DNA of 64,000 nucleotides from JBBROS01 sp965260995 (GCA_965260995.1 CBDHCD010000003.1:248001-312000), one strand, 5' to 3'. Positions 9,407-18,845 are shown, counted from the first letter of the stretch. Notes: generated from the letters alone by a model not told the origin. A program made the numbers and translations.

Positions 9407-10615
9407 ATGCTCTACACGCTCTACGACGCCACCGCCGCCGCGATGCTTCCCGTCCGCATGTGGGCCAACACCGCCAGCACGCTGCTGCGCGGCTCGTCCG
9501 GCCCCGACTACCTGACCTGGCCCGCCCGCGCCGCCGTCGCCTGGGCCGACGTCGCCGACGACGTGCTGCGCCCTCGCGGCAAGCCCGCTTGGGACGTCCG
9601 CACCAGCCGGGGCGCCGCTGAGCAACTGCCGGACGAGGTCGAGCTTGACCTGCCCTTCGTCCGCTTGATGCGCTTCCAGGCCCCCGGCGCCACCGGCCCG
9701 CGCGTGCTGCTGGTCGCGCCCATGAGCGGCCATCACGCCACCTTGCTGCGCGGCACCGTGCAGGACATGATCGACGCCGGGCTGGAGGTGTTCGTCACCG
9801 ACTGGCGCGACGCCCGCATCGTCCCCCTCGTCCACGGCGACTTCGACCTCGGCAGCTACATCGAAACGGTGGTCCGCTTCCTCCAGCACCTCGGGCCGGA
9901 CACCCACGTCGTCGCCGTCTGCCAGCCTGCCCCCGCCGTGGTCGCCGCCGTGTCCCTGATGGCCGCCCGCGACGATCCGGCGCAGCCCCGCAGCATGACG
10001 CTGATGGGCGGCCCCGTGGACACCCGCGCCGCACCCACCGTCGTCACCAAGCTGGCCGCCGAGCGCCCGATCGAGTGGTTCGAGCAGCACGTCGTCGCCA
10101 CCGTGCCCGCCTGGCACCCGGGCGCGTTCCGCCGCGTCTATCCCGGGTTCCTGCAACTGGCCGCCTTCATCTCGATGAACCCGGACCGTCACATCGAGGC
10201 CCATCGCCGCATGTTCGACCACTTGGTCCGCGGCGACGAGGACAGCGCCGCCGCCCATCGCCGCTTCTACAACGAGTATCTCGCCGTGATGGACGTGCCG
10301 GCCAGCTACTACCTCGAGACGGTCGAGACCTTTTTCCAGAAGCATGCCCTGGCCGACGGCACGATGCGCGTTCGCGGCGAACCGGTCGAGCCCGCGCGGA
10401 TCGAGCGCACCGCGCTGATGACAGTGGAAGGCGAGCTGGACGACATCTCGGCGCCGGGCCAGACGATCGCGGCGCAAACCATGTGCGCCGGCATCCCCGC
10501 GGACCGCCGGGCCCAATATCTACAGGTCGGCGTCGGTCATTACGGCATCTTCAACGGCCGCAAGTGGCGGGGCGAGATCCTGCCGCGGATCAAGGCGTTC
10601 ATCGAGGTGAGCTGA
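9407..10615 (+). CDS. phaZ: Intracellular polyhydroxyalkanoate depolymerase
   Basis: Degrades stored PHA/PHB granules to hydroxyacids. 402 aa. The nucleophile is probably C172 in the lipase-box-like VVAVCQPAP, as in intracellular PhaZ enzymes that use Cys instead of Ser. The C-terminal IFNGRKWRGEILPRI is typical. The start MLYTLYDATAAAMLP resembles the family N-terminus; an ATG at 9350 overlapping the previous stop would add 19 residues. The last 96 nt lie antisense to the 3' end of bphO. Confidence 0.9.
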   Translation: MLYTLYDATAAAMLPVRMWANTASTLLRGSSGPDYLTWPARAAVAWADVADDVLRPRGKPAWDVRTSRGAAEQLPDEVELDLPFVRLMRFQAPGATGPRVLLVAPMSGHHATLLRGTVQDMIDAGLEVFVTDWRDARIVPLVHGDFDLGSYIETVVRFLQHLGPDTHVVAVCQPAPAVVAAVSLMAARDDPAQPRSMTLMGGPVDTRAAPTVVTKLAAERPIEWFEQHVVATVPAWHPGAFRRVYPGFLQLAAFISMNPDRHIEAHRRMFDHLVRGDEDSAAAHRRFYNEYLAVMDVPASYYLETVETFFQKHALADGTMRVRGEPVEPARIERTALMTVEGELDDISAPGQTIAAQTMCAGIPADRRAQYLQVGVGHYGIFNGRKWRGEILPRIKAFIEVS

Positions 10616-11134
10616 GGCGAACGCCGTCAGCGCCTCGAACGCTCGGAACGCTCCGGCGATCACGCCGGGCCGCCGTTTCGGGGTTCCAACCGCTTCGAGA
10701 CGGGCGAGGAACGTCGTCCATCGCCGGCCTGTCTCCGGCCCGTCCCCGGCGAAATACGATGCTCCCGCGGCCTCGCTCAATCCGAGCGGCTTGAGCTGAC
10801 GCAGGATCACCCGGCCGCCGAGCGCCGAGCCTTCCAGCACGTAGCGCACCCCCCAAACCTCGGCCGCCGAACGGCAGCCAAGTGGCGGCGCGACCGCGAT
10901 CCTCGGCAATCCGAGGCAGTCGAGGTCCGCCCGCAAGCGCGACCGGTGTGGTCCCGTCTGGCCCGGGAGCCAACGCTCCAACTCCGGCTCCCACCCAGCG
11001 CGAACGGCATCCAGCATTTGCAGCACCGCGCCGTAGCGGACGAGAGACGGCACAGGGTCAGCGAGCCCGAGCACGGCTTCGAGGCGCGCGTGCGGCCCGG
11101 CCGTGGCCGCGCGAAGCTGGCCGCGCATGCTCAC
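10520..11134 (-). CDS. bphO: Biliverdin-producing heme oxygenase
   Basis: 204-aa heme oxygenase that makes biliverdin IX-alpha, the chromophore of the phytochrome encoded just upstream. The proximal heme histidine is likely in AGPHARLE near the N-terminus; VWGVRYVLEGSALGG is the distal-helix region. The GTG at 11134 overlaps the bphP stop as GTGA; an ATG lies two codons in at 11128. The C-terminal 31 codons overlap the end of phaZ on the opposite strand. Operon with bphP. Confidence 0.88.
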   Translation of the reverse strand: MSMRGQLRAATAGPHARLEAVLGLADPVPSLVRYGAVLQMLDAVRAGWEPELERWLPGQTGPHRSRLRADLDCLGLPRIAVAPPLGCRSAAEVWGVRYVLEGSALGGRVILRQLKPLGLSEAAGASYFAGDGPETGRRWTTFLARLEAVGTPKRRPGVIAGAFRAFEALTAFASAHLDERLDPRQDLAPPLAAVEDAVMTDADL

Positions 11135-13839
11135 CGCAGCATGTCCGCCACCTTGCCGAGCAGCGCCGTCATCCGGAACGGCTTGGTCAGCACCTGCGTG
11201 TTCGCGTCCAGCAGGCCACCGCCCAACGCCGCGTTCTCGGCATAGCCGGTGATGAACAACGCTTTCAGGGTCGGTCGCAGCCCGCGGGCGGCCTCCACTA
11301 CTTGGCGGCCGTTCAGCCCTCCCGGCAGCCCGACATCGCTCAGCAGCAGGTCGATCCGCTGCGGGCTGTTGATGATGGTCAGCGCCTGCGACCCGTCGGC
11401 CGCCTCGATCACCTTGAACCCGTTTTCCTGCAAGATTTCACTGACCAGCATCCGCAGCACCGGCTCGTCATCGACCACCAGGACCGTCGCCGCGCCCTGC
11501 GCTGGCGGGGCGGCCCGCGGGTCCGGCTGCGAATCCGGCTGCGCGTCGCCCTCGTGGCTCGGCAGGAAGAGCTGTACCTTCGTCCCCATACCCGCCGCGC
11601 TCTCGATGCGGACGTGCCCGCCGGACTGTTTGGCGAAGCCGTAGACCATCGACAGGCCCAGCCCCGTCCCGAGGCCGATCGGTTTGGTGGTGAAGAACGG
11701 CTCGAAGGCGCGGGCGGCCACCTCGGGCGTCATGCCCTCGCCGGTGTCGCGCACCAGGATGGCGACGTAGCGTCCCGGCAGCAGGTCGCGCGGGCCGTCT
11801 GCTCGTTCGCTCACCTCCGTGTTGCCGGCTTCGATCATCAGCTGCCCGCCGCCCGGCATGGCGTCCCGCCCGTTCAGCGCCAGGTTGAGCAACGCGTTCT
11901 CAAGTTGCCCGGCGTCGCACAGCATGGTCCACAGCCCCGGGGCGGTCACGCAGCCCACCTGAACCGCCGGTCCGACCGTCCGGCGGATCATAGGCTCGAC
12001 CGTGGCCAGCAATGCGACGAAGTCGGTCGGCCGCGGGTCGAGCGTCTGCCGGCGCGAGAACGCCAGCAACCGGTGCGTCAGCGCCGCCGCCCGTCCCGCC
12101 GCGCCTTGCGCCGCCGCTAGGAACCGCGTCAGGTCGGCGGTGCGCCCCTGCGCCAGCCGCGTCTGCGCCAGCTCGAGGCTGCCCGCGATGCCGCCAAGCA
12201 GGTTGTTGAAGTCGTGCGCCAGCCCGCCGGTCAGTTGTCCGATCGCCTCCATCTTCTGGCTTTGCCGCACCTGCTCGTTCAGCGTCGCCACCTGTCGCAG
12301 CCGGCGCAACACGACGTCCATGATCGCGTGGCGCAACGTGCCGGCCATCTCGATCTCGAACCCGGCCCAGGCCCTGGCGTGCCCCCGCCGTTCCTCCACC
12401 CAGCGCTCGAACGACACCCGCGGCGTCATCGCCGTCTTCGGGTCCTTGTGTGGGTTGCCGCCCCAGGTCACGGTGCCCGGCTCCTCCGGGCGGAACCACA
12501 TCAGCATCCCCGAGCGGTCCTCGCCCAGGGACACCGCCAGCACCCCGCTCGCCACGGCGGCGTGCGGCATCCAATCCGGCCAGGATTTCGCCAAGCTCGC
12601 GGTCGCGAACACCTCATCCGGCGGCGCGTCGCGCCGCAGCCGATCAGCCAGGCGCAGCACGTCGGCCCGCGGCGGCGTCGTTCCCAGCAGGGCCACGGTG
12701 TCGCCCTGCACCACGGCCGCGCCGCCGGCGTTGAACAAGTCCTCGATCGTCACCGGTCCGGCCGTGAGCGCGGCCTGCAACTCGTCCACGCGCGCCATGT
12801 GGGAAATCAGCCCCGCGAACCGCCGGTGCTCCGCCTGCCGCGCCGTTTCATGCCCCGCCCGTTCCGCCGGCGCGATGCGCAACGCGAGCGCGTCCGCCAA
12901 CGCCGCCGCCGCCGCCCGCTGCCCGGCCGAGGTCCGATGCGGCCCGCGATGATGGCACACCAACAGCCCCCATAGCCGCTTGCCGGCCAAGATGCTGAGC
13001 GACATCGTGCCGTCCACACCCAGGTTGCGGTGATACTGCATGTGCGTCGGCGACAAGCTTCGCAGCCTGGCGTGGCTGAGGTCCACGGGCCTCGCGCCCC
13101 GGCTGGCGGCGGTCAGCAACGGCACCGGCGTCGCGTCCCGCGACGGCACCCATCGCATCAACGACGTGTGATACAGCGCGCGCGCCTGGCTCGGGATGTC
13201 GGACGCCGGGAAGTGCAGGCCCAGCAGGGAATGGGGCCAATCCTCCGCCTTGTCCTCGGAGATCGCCTGGCCATGCCAGTCCTGGTCGAAGCGGTAGGCC
13301 AGCACCCGCTCGTAGCCCGTCAGCGCCCGGATGCCGCGCACCGCGGCGCCGGCCAGGTCGTCGAGCCGGTCCTCGCTCTGGCGCAGCTCGGCGATGCATC
13401 GCTGCAGTCGTTGCGTCGCGATCAGGGCGCTCACGGCGTCCGCCGGATCGGCCGGCTCCAACTCGATCACCGCGAGACCGGCATGGACGTGAACGGCGGC
13501 GTCGAACATCCGGTCGGCGCCGGGCGGCGTCACCGCCACCTCCCACGGCGACGATGGTGCGAGACCGTTCCTCTCTGTCCGCGTGCCCAAAGCCTGGAGG
13601 AAGTCGGAGCCCAACAGGCTCGCCAAAGTTCCCGCGAACGGGTCGCCGTTCGCGCCGGGCAGATCAACGGCGTTGGCGCTGACCGCGACGATCGCCAAGT
13701 CGTCCGCCGGGTCGGCGGCCAGCAGGATGCCATGCGGTTGGATCGAGCCCGGCGTGTGGATCGGCTCCGCCGCGCACACGTCCTCGGCCCGGCGCGCGTC
13801 CCGCAGCAACGCTTCGGCATCGCCTGAAACACTGGTCAT
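11131..13839 (-). CDS. bphP: Bacteriophytochrome hybrid histidine kinase
   Basis: 902-aa red/far-red light sensor. Order: PAS with biliverdin-binding C22 (VCAAEPIHTPGSIQPHG), GAF with the DIP motif (FPASDIPSQARALYH), PHY, histidine kinase with H box (GGLAHDFNNLL) and ATP-binding boxes (GTGLGLSMVYGF), and a C-terminal receiver with acceptor Asp in LLSDVGLPG. It should autophosphorylate and pass phosphate to its own receiver. No separate output regulator is adjacent, so the downstream target is unknown. The bphO gene follows with a 4-nt overlap. Confidence 0.93.
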   Translation of the reverse strand: MTSVSGDAEALLRDARRAEDVCAAEPIHTPGSIQPHGILLAADPADDLAIVAVSANAVDLPGANGDPFAGTLASLLGSDFLQALGTRTERNGLAPSSPWEVAVTPPGADRMFDAAVHVHAGLAVIELEPADPADAVSALIATQRLQRCIAELRQSEDRLDDLAGAAVRGIRALTGYERVLAYRFDQDWHGQAISEDKAEDWPHSLLGLHFPASDIPSQARALYHTSLMRWVPSRDATPVPLLTAASRGARPVDLSHARLRSLSPTHMQYHRNLGVDGTMSLSILAGKRLWGLLVCHHRGPHRTSAGQRAAAAALADALALRIAPAERAGHETARQAEHRRFAGLISHMARVDELQAALTAGPVTIEDLFNAGGAAVVQGDTVALLGTTPPRADVLRLADRLRRDAPPDEVFATASLAKSWPDWMPHAAVASGVLAVSLGEDRSGMLMWFRPEEPGTVTWGGNPHKDPKTAMTPRVSFERWVEERRGHARAWAGFEIEMAGTLRHAIMDVVLRRLRQVATLNEQVRQSQKMEAIGQLTGGLAHDFNNLLGGIAGSLELAQTRLAQGRTADLTRFLAAAQGAAGRAAALTHRLLAFSRRQTLDPRPTDFVALLATVEPMIRRTVGPAVQVGCVTAPGLWTMLCDAGQLENALLNLALNGRDAMPGGGQLMIEAGNTEVSERADGPRDLLPGRYVAILVRDTGEGMTPEVAARAFEPFFTTKPIGLGTGLGLSMVYGFAKQSGGHVRIESAAGMGTKVQLFLPSHEGDAQPDSQPDPRAAPPAQGAATVLVVDDEPVLRMLVSEILQENGFKVIEAADGSQALTIINSPQRIDLLLSDVGLPGGLNGRQVVEAARGLRPTLKALFITGYAENAALGGGLLDANTQVLTKPFRMTALLGKVADMLR

Positions 13840-13956
13840 CCCGGTTCCAACGCTGCGAACCGCATTTGGTCGCGTCCTGAATCACCGGGAACCTCGTGCG
13901 GAGGCAGGGACGTCCCCGTGAGCAGCGCGGCCGTGCCTGCGGCGGCGACGCCGGCG

Positions 13957-14859
13957 TCAGCCATCGCCCCGCGGATGCGCCCGCCGCCAGACCCGCATCA
14001 GCGCCGCCTGATCCACCTGTGTGTAGCGCTGCGTGGTCGACAGGCTGGCATGGCCCAGCAACTCCTGGATCGCCCGCAGGTCCGCCCCTCCGGCCAGCAG
14101 GTGGGTCGCGAAGCTGTGCCGCAGCGCGTGCGGCGTCGCGTGCCCCGGCAGCCCCGCGCCCTGGCGGTAGGTCCGCATCGTCCGCTGCGCGATCCCAGAG
14201 TTGAGCCGTCCGCCTTTCTGCCCCACGAACAGCGGCGCGCCCGCCGCCGCCGCCGGATGCAGGCGCAGCCATTCGGCCAACGCCGCGCGCACCGCAGGCA
14301 ACAGCGGCACCAGCCGTTCCTTGCGTCCCTTGCCGCGCACCCGCAGCGGCCCCTCGCTCACATCGCCGACGTTGAGCGCCAGCGCCTCGGCAATCCGCAG
14401 CCCGGCACCGTAAAGGAGCGTGAACAGCGCCGTGTCCCGGGCCTGCCACTCGGGCTGCTCCGCGTCCCCGGCCTCGGCCGCCACCGCCAACGCCTGCCCG
14501 GGCGTCAGGGCGCGCGGCACCGGCGGGCGGGCGCGCGGCGTGCCGAGCAGCCCGGGCGCCAGGTTCTCCACCCCGTGATGACGGGCCAAGTAGCGGAACA
14601 GCGTCCGGACCGCGGCCAGGTGGCGCGCCCGGGTCGCGTTGCCCCGCCCCGCCGCGGCACCCTCCGCCAGCCATGCCCTGAGATCGGCCTGCGACACCCG
14701 GCCCAGCGCCGCCAAGTCCGGCTCCCCGCCGAGATGCCGCGCCAGGAACCCAAGGAAGCCGGCCAGGTCGGCCGCGTAGGCCTTGATCGTCAGCGGCGAC
14801 GCCCGGCGTTCCCGCGCCAGCCAGTCGAGGCAGGCGGACGCCGCCGCCGCGCCGGTCAT
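13957..14859 (-). CDS. xerC: Tyrosine recombinase XerC
   Basis: 300-aa site-specific recombinase that resolves chromosome dimers at dif. SAM-like N-terminal domain, then a catalytic domain with Arg in LLYGAGLRIAEAL, HALRHSFATHLL, LGHASLSTTQRY and the nucleophile Tyr. The ATG at 14859 gives the family length; longer reading-frame extensions are arginine-rich antisense of the DUF484 gene. It follows the DUF484 gene by 10 nt, an order common in proteobacteria. I could not identify a dif site here. Confidence 0.93.
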   Translation of the reverse strand: MTGAAAASACLDWLARERRASPLTIKAYAADLAGFLGFLARHLGGEPDLAALGRVSQADLRAWLAEGAAAGRGNATRARHLAAVRTLFRYLARHHGVENLAPGLLGTPRARPPVPRALTPGQALAVAAEAGDAEQPEWQARDTALFTLLYGAGLRIAEALALNVGDVSEGPLRVRGKGRKERLVPLLPAVRAALAEWLRLHPAAAAGAPLFVGQKGGRLNSGIAQRTMRTYRQGAGLPGHATPHALRHSFATHLLAGGADLRAIQELLGHASLSTTQRYTQVDQAALMRVWRRAHPRGDG

Positions 14860-14869
14860 CCTTCCCGCG

Positions 14870-15511
14870 TCAGACACGGCCCAAGATCGCATCCAGCGCC
14901 GTCGCCAGCGCCTGGCCCATGAACGCCAGCGCGTCCGTCGTCGCCCCGGCCAGGTCGCGCGGGTCGCGGCAGGCCAGCGCCAGCAACGCCGGGCCGCTGG
15001 CCAGGCGGACGCGCACGAGCGCCTCCTGCTCGGCCAGCGCGACGGCCTCCCCATGCAGCATCGCGTCCGGCTGGGCAGCGCGCACCACCGCCGCGCGCTG
15101 CCCCAGCGTCGCCGCCACCGTGCCGCGCGGCACCGGCGCCGCGCCCGGCAGGATCGCCGGCTCCTCCGCGCACAGCCGCCCGGCATCGAGGCGCAGCAGG
15201 CCGGCCAGTTCGTGGGTCGCGAAGGTCACTGGGTCGGGCGCTCGCATCAATGCCAGCACCGCGTCCTGCACCCGACGCGCGAAGCCCTCCGCCGCCCGGC
15301 GGTCCGCCGCCGCCTCGGTCCCGGCGCGCTCGGCGTCGGCGGCCTGGGCGCGGGCGCGCCGCACCATCGCGTCCATGTGGTCGGCCAGCCCGCTCCCGTG
15401 CATCCGGCGCGGCGGCGCCAGGATGTCGTACAATTCCGGATGGGCGGCCAGGAAACCGGGGTTGGCGCGCAGGAACGCGGCGACGGCCGGGCCGTCGTCC
15501 TCCTGTTGCAT
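14870..15511 (-). CDS. DUF484 family protein
   Basis: 213 aa. Starts MQQEDDGPAVAAFLRANPGF followed by LAAHPELYDIL, the usual DUF484 opening, then a short coiled region and a GAF-like C-terminal domain. Function unknown. It is commonly found directly upstream of xerC, as here, and presumably in one transcript. An in-frame TTG at 15559 is possible but lacks a ribosome site. Divergent from priA, with only 28 nt between the two chosen starts. Confidence 0.85.
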   Translation of the reverse strand: MQQEDDGPAVAAFLRANPGFLAAHPELYDILAPPRRMHGSGLADHMDAMVRRARAQAADAERAGTEAAADRRAAEGFARRVQDAVLALMRAPDPVTFATHELAGLLRLDAGRLCAEEPAILPGAAPVPRGTVAATLGQRAAVVRAAQPDAMLHGEAVALAEQEALVRVRLASGPALLALACRDPRDLAGATTDALAFMGQALATALDAILGRV

Positions 15512-15539
15512 TCCGGCGTTGAGGCGGTCATCCAGGGTT

Positions 15540-17804
15540 ATGGTCGGTCTCCGCTCCAATCAGTCGCGCCGGGCAGGCAGGAAGACCTCGGCCCCGCCCG
15601 ACCCGTTCATCCTACCTGACCCCGCGCCGCATCGGAAGCGGGTGCCCGTCCTGCTGCCCCGCCCGTTCCGAGGCCCGTTCGACTACGCCGTGCCGCCGGG
15701 CCAGGACCCGCGCCCTGGCGACGTCGTGCTGGTGCCGCTCAACCGGGGCGAGGAGGTGGGCGTCGTCTGGGACGCGTCCGATGGCGGCCCGCCCGTCGGC
15801 GACAACCGCCTGCGCCCGCTCACCGCCGCGCTGGACACCCCGCCGCTGCCCGAGGCCCTGCGCCGCTTCGTCGATTGGGTCGCTGCCTACACCTTGTCCT
15901 TTCCCGGCGAGGTGCTGGCGATGGCGCTGCGCGTGAATGCCCTGCAGCCCGACACCCCGGCCCTTGGCTGGCGCCTCGCCCCCACGCCGCCCGACACGCC
16001 GGCCCGGGACACGCCGGCCCGCGCCCGCGTCGCGGCGGCGCTGTCCGACGGCCGTCCCCGTCCCACGGCCGAACTGGCCCGCCTCGCGTCCGTCAGCCCC
16101 GGCGTCCTGCGCGGCATGGCCGCGGCCGGCCTGCTGACCCCGGTCGCCCTCCCCGCCGCCGCCCCGTTCGCGCCCCCTGACCCGGCCCACCCAGGCCCCA
16201 CCCTGTCCCCTGCCCAGGCCGAAACGGCGGCGGCGCTGCGGGCCATGACCGCGGCCCGCACGTTCAGCGTCGCCCTGCTCGACGGCGTGACCGGCTCCGG
16301 CAAAACGGAAGTCTACCTCGAAGCCGTCGCCGAGTGCGTGGCCCAGGGCCGCCAAGCCCTGGTGCTGCTGCCCGAGATCGCCCTGTCCTCGCAATGGCTC
16401 GACCGCTTCCAGCGCCGCTTCGGCACCGCCCCCGCCGTGTGGCACAGCGACCTCACGTCCCGCACCCGCCGCACCACCTGGCGCGCGGTTGCCGAGGGCA
16501 CGGCCGCCGTCGTCGTCGGCGCCCGCTCCGCCTTGTTCCTGCCCTTCCCCGACCTCGGCCTGGTCGTGGTGGACGAGGAGCACGAGACCGCCTTCAAGCA
16601 GGAGGACGGCGTGGTCTACCACGCCCGCGACATGGCCGTGGTCCGCGCCCGGCTGAGCCAGGCCCCCGCCATCCTGGTCTCCGCCACTCCCAGCCTCGAA
16701 ACCCTCGCCAACGTCGCCAACGGCCGCTATCAGCGCCTCACCCTCGGCGCCCGCCACGGCGGCGCAAGCCTGCCCACCGTCGCTGCCATCGACCTGCGCG
16801 AGGCCCCTCCGCCGCGCGGCCGCTTCCTGTCCCCGGTCCTGACCCAGGCGGTCCAGGACACGGTCGCCCGCGGCGAGCAGGCCATGCTGTTCCTCAACCG
16901 CCGCGGCTACGCCCCCCTCACGCTCTGCCGCGCCTGCGGCCATCGGATGCAGTGCCCCAACTGCACCGCCTGGCTGGTCGAGCACCGCGCCCGCCGCCAG
17001 CTCGCTTGCCACCACTGCGGCCACGCCGAACCCCTGCCGGAGCACTGCCCGGCCTGCGCCGCGCCCAACACCCTCGTTCCCATCGGCCCCGGCGTCGAGC
17101 GCATCACCGAGGAAGCCGCCGCCGCCTTCCCCGAGGCCCGCACCCTCGTCATGGCCAGCGACACCATGCCCGGCCCCCACGCCGCCGCCGAGGCCGCCCG
17201 CCGCATCGCCGACCGCGAGGTGGACCTCATCATCGGCACCCAGATCGTCGCCAAGGGCTGGCACTTCCCCCATTTGACCCTGGTGGGCGTGGTGGACGCC
17301 GACCTCGGCCTCGCCGGCGGCGACCTCCGCGCCGCCGAACGCACCGTGCAACTGCTGCACCAGGTCGCCGGCCGCGCCGGCCGCGCCGAGGCGCCGGGCC
17401 AGGTGCTGCTGCAAACCTTCAGCCCCGAGCACCCGGTCATGCAGGCCCTGATCGGCGGCGACTTGGCCGCCTTCATGGATGCCGAGGCCGATGGCCGCCG
17501 CCCCGGCGGCTGGCCGCCCTTCGGCCGCCTCGCCGCGCTCATCGTCAGCGCCGACACCGGCCCCGCCGCCGACGCCCTCGCCCAAGCCCTCAGCCAAGCC
17601 GCCCCGCGCGAGGAGGGCGTCACCGTTCTCGGCCCCGCCCCGGCCCCGCTGGCCATCCTCCGCGGCCGCCACCGCCGCCGCCTGCTGCTGAAGACCCGGC
17701 GCGACGTGGCGGTGCAGCCCCTGCTGCGCGACTGGCTGGCGCAGGTGCCGGTGCCGGGCAGCGCGCGGGTGGACGTGGACGTGGACCCGGTGAGCTTCCT
17801 GTAG
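15540..17804 (+). CDS. priA: Primosomal protein N' (replication restart helicase)
   Basis: DNA helicase that reloads the replisome at stalled forks. About 754 aa. It shows the PriA N-terminal fold (VLLPRPFRGPFDYAVP), Walker A (GVTGSGKTEVYLE), DEEH Walker B (VVVDEEHETAFKQ), and a zinc-binding insertion with eight cysteines between 16927 and 17067 (CRACGHRMQCPNC, CHHCG, CPAC). It ends with helicase motifs in QIVAKGWHFPHLTLVGVVDAD. The start is uncertain: ATG 15540 or GTG 15642. Confidence 0.9.
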   Translation: MVGLRSNQSRRAGRKTSAPPDPFILPDPAPHRKRVPVLLPRPFRGPFDYAVPPGQDPRPGDVVLVPLNRGEEVGVVWDASDGGPPVGDNRLRPLTAALDTPPLPEALRRFVDWVAAYTLSFPGEVLAMALRVNALQPDTPALGWRLAPTPPDTPARDTPARARVAAALSDGRPRPTAELARLASVSPGVLRGMAAAGLLTPVALPAAAPFAPPDPAHPGPTLSPAQAETAAALRAMTAARTFSVALLDGVTGSGKTEVYLEAVAECVAQGRQALVLLPEIALSSQWLDRFQRRFGTAPAVWHSDLTSRTRRTTWRAVAEGTAAVVVGARSALFLPFPDLGLVVVDEEHETAFKQEDGVVYHARDMAVVRARLSQAPAILVSATPSLETLANVANGRYQRLTLGARHGGASLPTVAAIDLREAPPPRGRFLSPVLTQAVQDTVARGEQAMLFLNRRGYAPLTLCRACGHRMQCPNCTAWLVEHRARRQLACHHCGHAEPLPEHCPACAAPNTLVPIGPGVERITEEAAAAFPEARTLVMASDTMPGPHAAAEAARRIADREVDLIIGTQIVAKGWHFPHLTLVGVVDADLGLAGGDLRAAERTVQLLHQVAGRAGRAEAPGQVLLQTFSPEHPVMQALIGGDLAAFMDAEADGRRPGGWPPFGRLAALIVSADTGPAADALAQALSQAAPREEGVTVLGPAPAPLAILRGRHRRRLLLKTRRDVAVQPLLRDWLAQVPVPGSARVDVDVDPVSFL

Positions 17805-17847
17805 CCGCCCAACCCCGGAATGGCCACGATGGTTTCAGGAAGTTGTC

Positions 17848-18090
17848 ATGCTGGACATCCAGCAACGCGAGGCCGAAGCTGCCCTGTCCGCAGTGATCGA
17901 CGACGCGCGGCGCAGCCAACCCTCGATCATCACCCGCCACGGCGAGCCGGCGGCGGTCGTGCTTAGTTTCGCCGACTGGCAGCGCCTTTCGAATGTTCCG
18001 TCGTTCGGCCGATTGCTCATGGCCGCGCCATTCGCGCCAGGCGACTTGCCGGAGCGGTCCTTCTCGCCCCTGCGTGGCCCCGGCCTGTGA
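17848..18090 (+). CDS. Phd/YefM-type antitoxin, apparently orphan
   Basis: 80-aa DNA-binding antitoxin with the Phd/YefM pattern: AEAALSAVIDDARRSQPSII, then TRHGEPAAVVLSFADWQRL. AGGAAG precedes the ATG. Such genes normally overlap or abut a PIN, Doc or RelE toxin gene. Here the next 87 nt to the lipoprotein gene hold only a 17-codon ORF starting at the overlapping GTG, with no toxin motif. The partner has probably been lost, or acts in trans. Confidence 0.8.
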   Translation: MLDIQQREAEAALSAVIDDARRSQPSIITRHGEPAAVVLSFADWQRLSNVPSFGRLLMAAPFAPGDLPERSFSPLRGPGL

Positions 18091-18177
18091 CGGTTGTTCC
18101 TGGTCGAATCGGCATTGCGGGACTGCCGAACGGCGCTTAACAAAAAAGCAACACTCGACAAGCAATGTCGCAGCATT

Positions 18178-18750
18178 ATGCGAACCGTTTCTCTTGTCCT
18201 CTCAACTTTGTTGCTTTCCGCCTGCGCCAGTCAGCCAGGTGGCTTGCAGCAGCCGAACGCGCGATTGCCGAAGCCTGATCTCGATGCGCCGCAAACCGCC
18301 GCCTTGTTCCAGCGGTCCTGTATGCGTTTTGCTGGAAACGTTGCCGGACTGCGAGGCTGGATTGACTCGTATCACCTGCCGCAGCTTCGCGGGGATCAGG
18401 CCACGTCGTTCTTATACGGCCGTGCTGGGCAGGCGTTCGGCGCCAGCAACGCTGCTGGCCGGCGCGTTCTCATGTCGTACGACAACGGCGCGTGCGAGGT
18501 CGTCGCGATGGCCAGCGATCCATCCGCCGCGAGAGATGAACTGCTCGCCATACTTCGCCGCGTGGGCGTGAGCGTGACACCATTGCTTGAACGTGCGAAG
18601 CCGGACGGGTCTTCGGTGCAGCAGATGTACCAGGCTTCACTTGGTTCAAGGTTATGGCTGCTCTCAGTGACAGCAAAACCCCATTCGGATGCCCTAGACT
18701 TTTTGCCTGAAACGCACCTTCTAGCAACGGATGCCTTGATGCGCCTGTGA
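18178..18750 (+). CDS. Hypothetical lipoprotein
   Basis: 190 aa. Type II signal peptide MRTVSLVLSTLLLSACASQ with lipobox LSAC, so it is predicted to be a membrane-anchored periplasmic lipoprotein. The mature part has no motif I recognise (central SFLYGRAGQAFGASNAAGRR, then a DELLAILRRVGV helix). The reading frame extends 28 codons upstream to a TTG, but that region has no signal character. GC content is visibly lower than in neighbouring genes. Confidence 0.7.
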   Translation: MRTVSLVLSTLLLSACASQPGGLQQPNARLPKPDLDAPQTAALFQRSCMRFAGNVAGLRGWIDSYHLPQLRGDQATSFLYGRAGQAFGASNAAGRRVLMSYDNGACEVVAMASDPSAARDELLAILRRVGVSVTPLLERAKPDGSSVQQMYQASLGSRLWLLSVTAKPHSDALDFLPETHLLATDALMRL

Positions 18751-18830
18751 CCATATCGGAATACACCAAAACCATTGCTGTGAGCGGTTTGAGAAACATA
18801 GGCTCTAGGCCCATCGCCTTGGTCGATTGA

Positions 18831-18845
18831 AGGCGAATTTCGCCT
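18831..18845. repeat. Short palindrome upstream of CtBP-like gene
   Basis: AGGCGAATTTCGCCT is a 7-bp perfect stem around a single central base, inside a longer imperfect hairpin bounded by GTCGA and CGAC. It lies in the 155-nt gap before the dehydrogenase gene, with no T-tract. It could be an operator or a structured 5' leader. Confidence 0.35.

Noticed and set aside
15612..17672. 686-codon reverse ORF across priA
   Set aside because: Gly/Ala-rich antisense shadow of priA, whose motifs are certain.
18091..18177. Toxin partner for the Phd antitoxin
   Set aside because: Only a 17-codon frame; no PIN, Doc or RelE residues.
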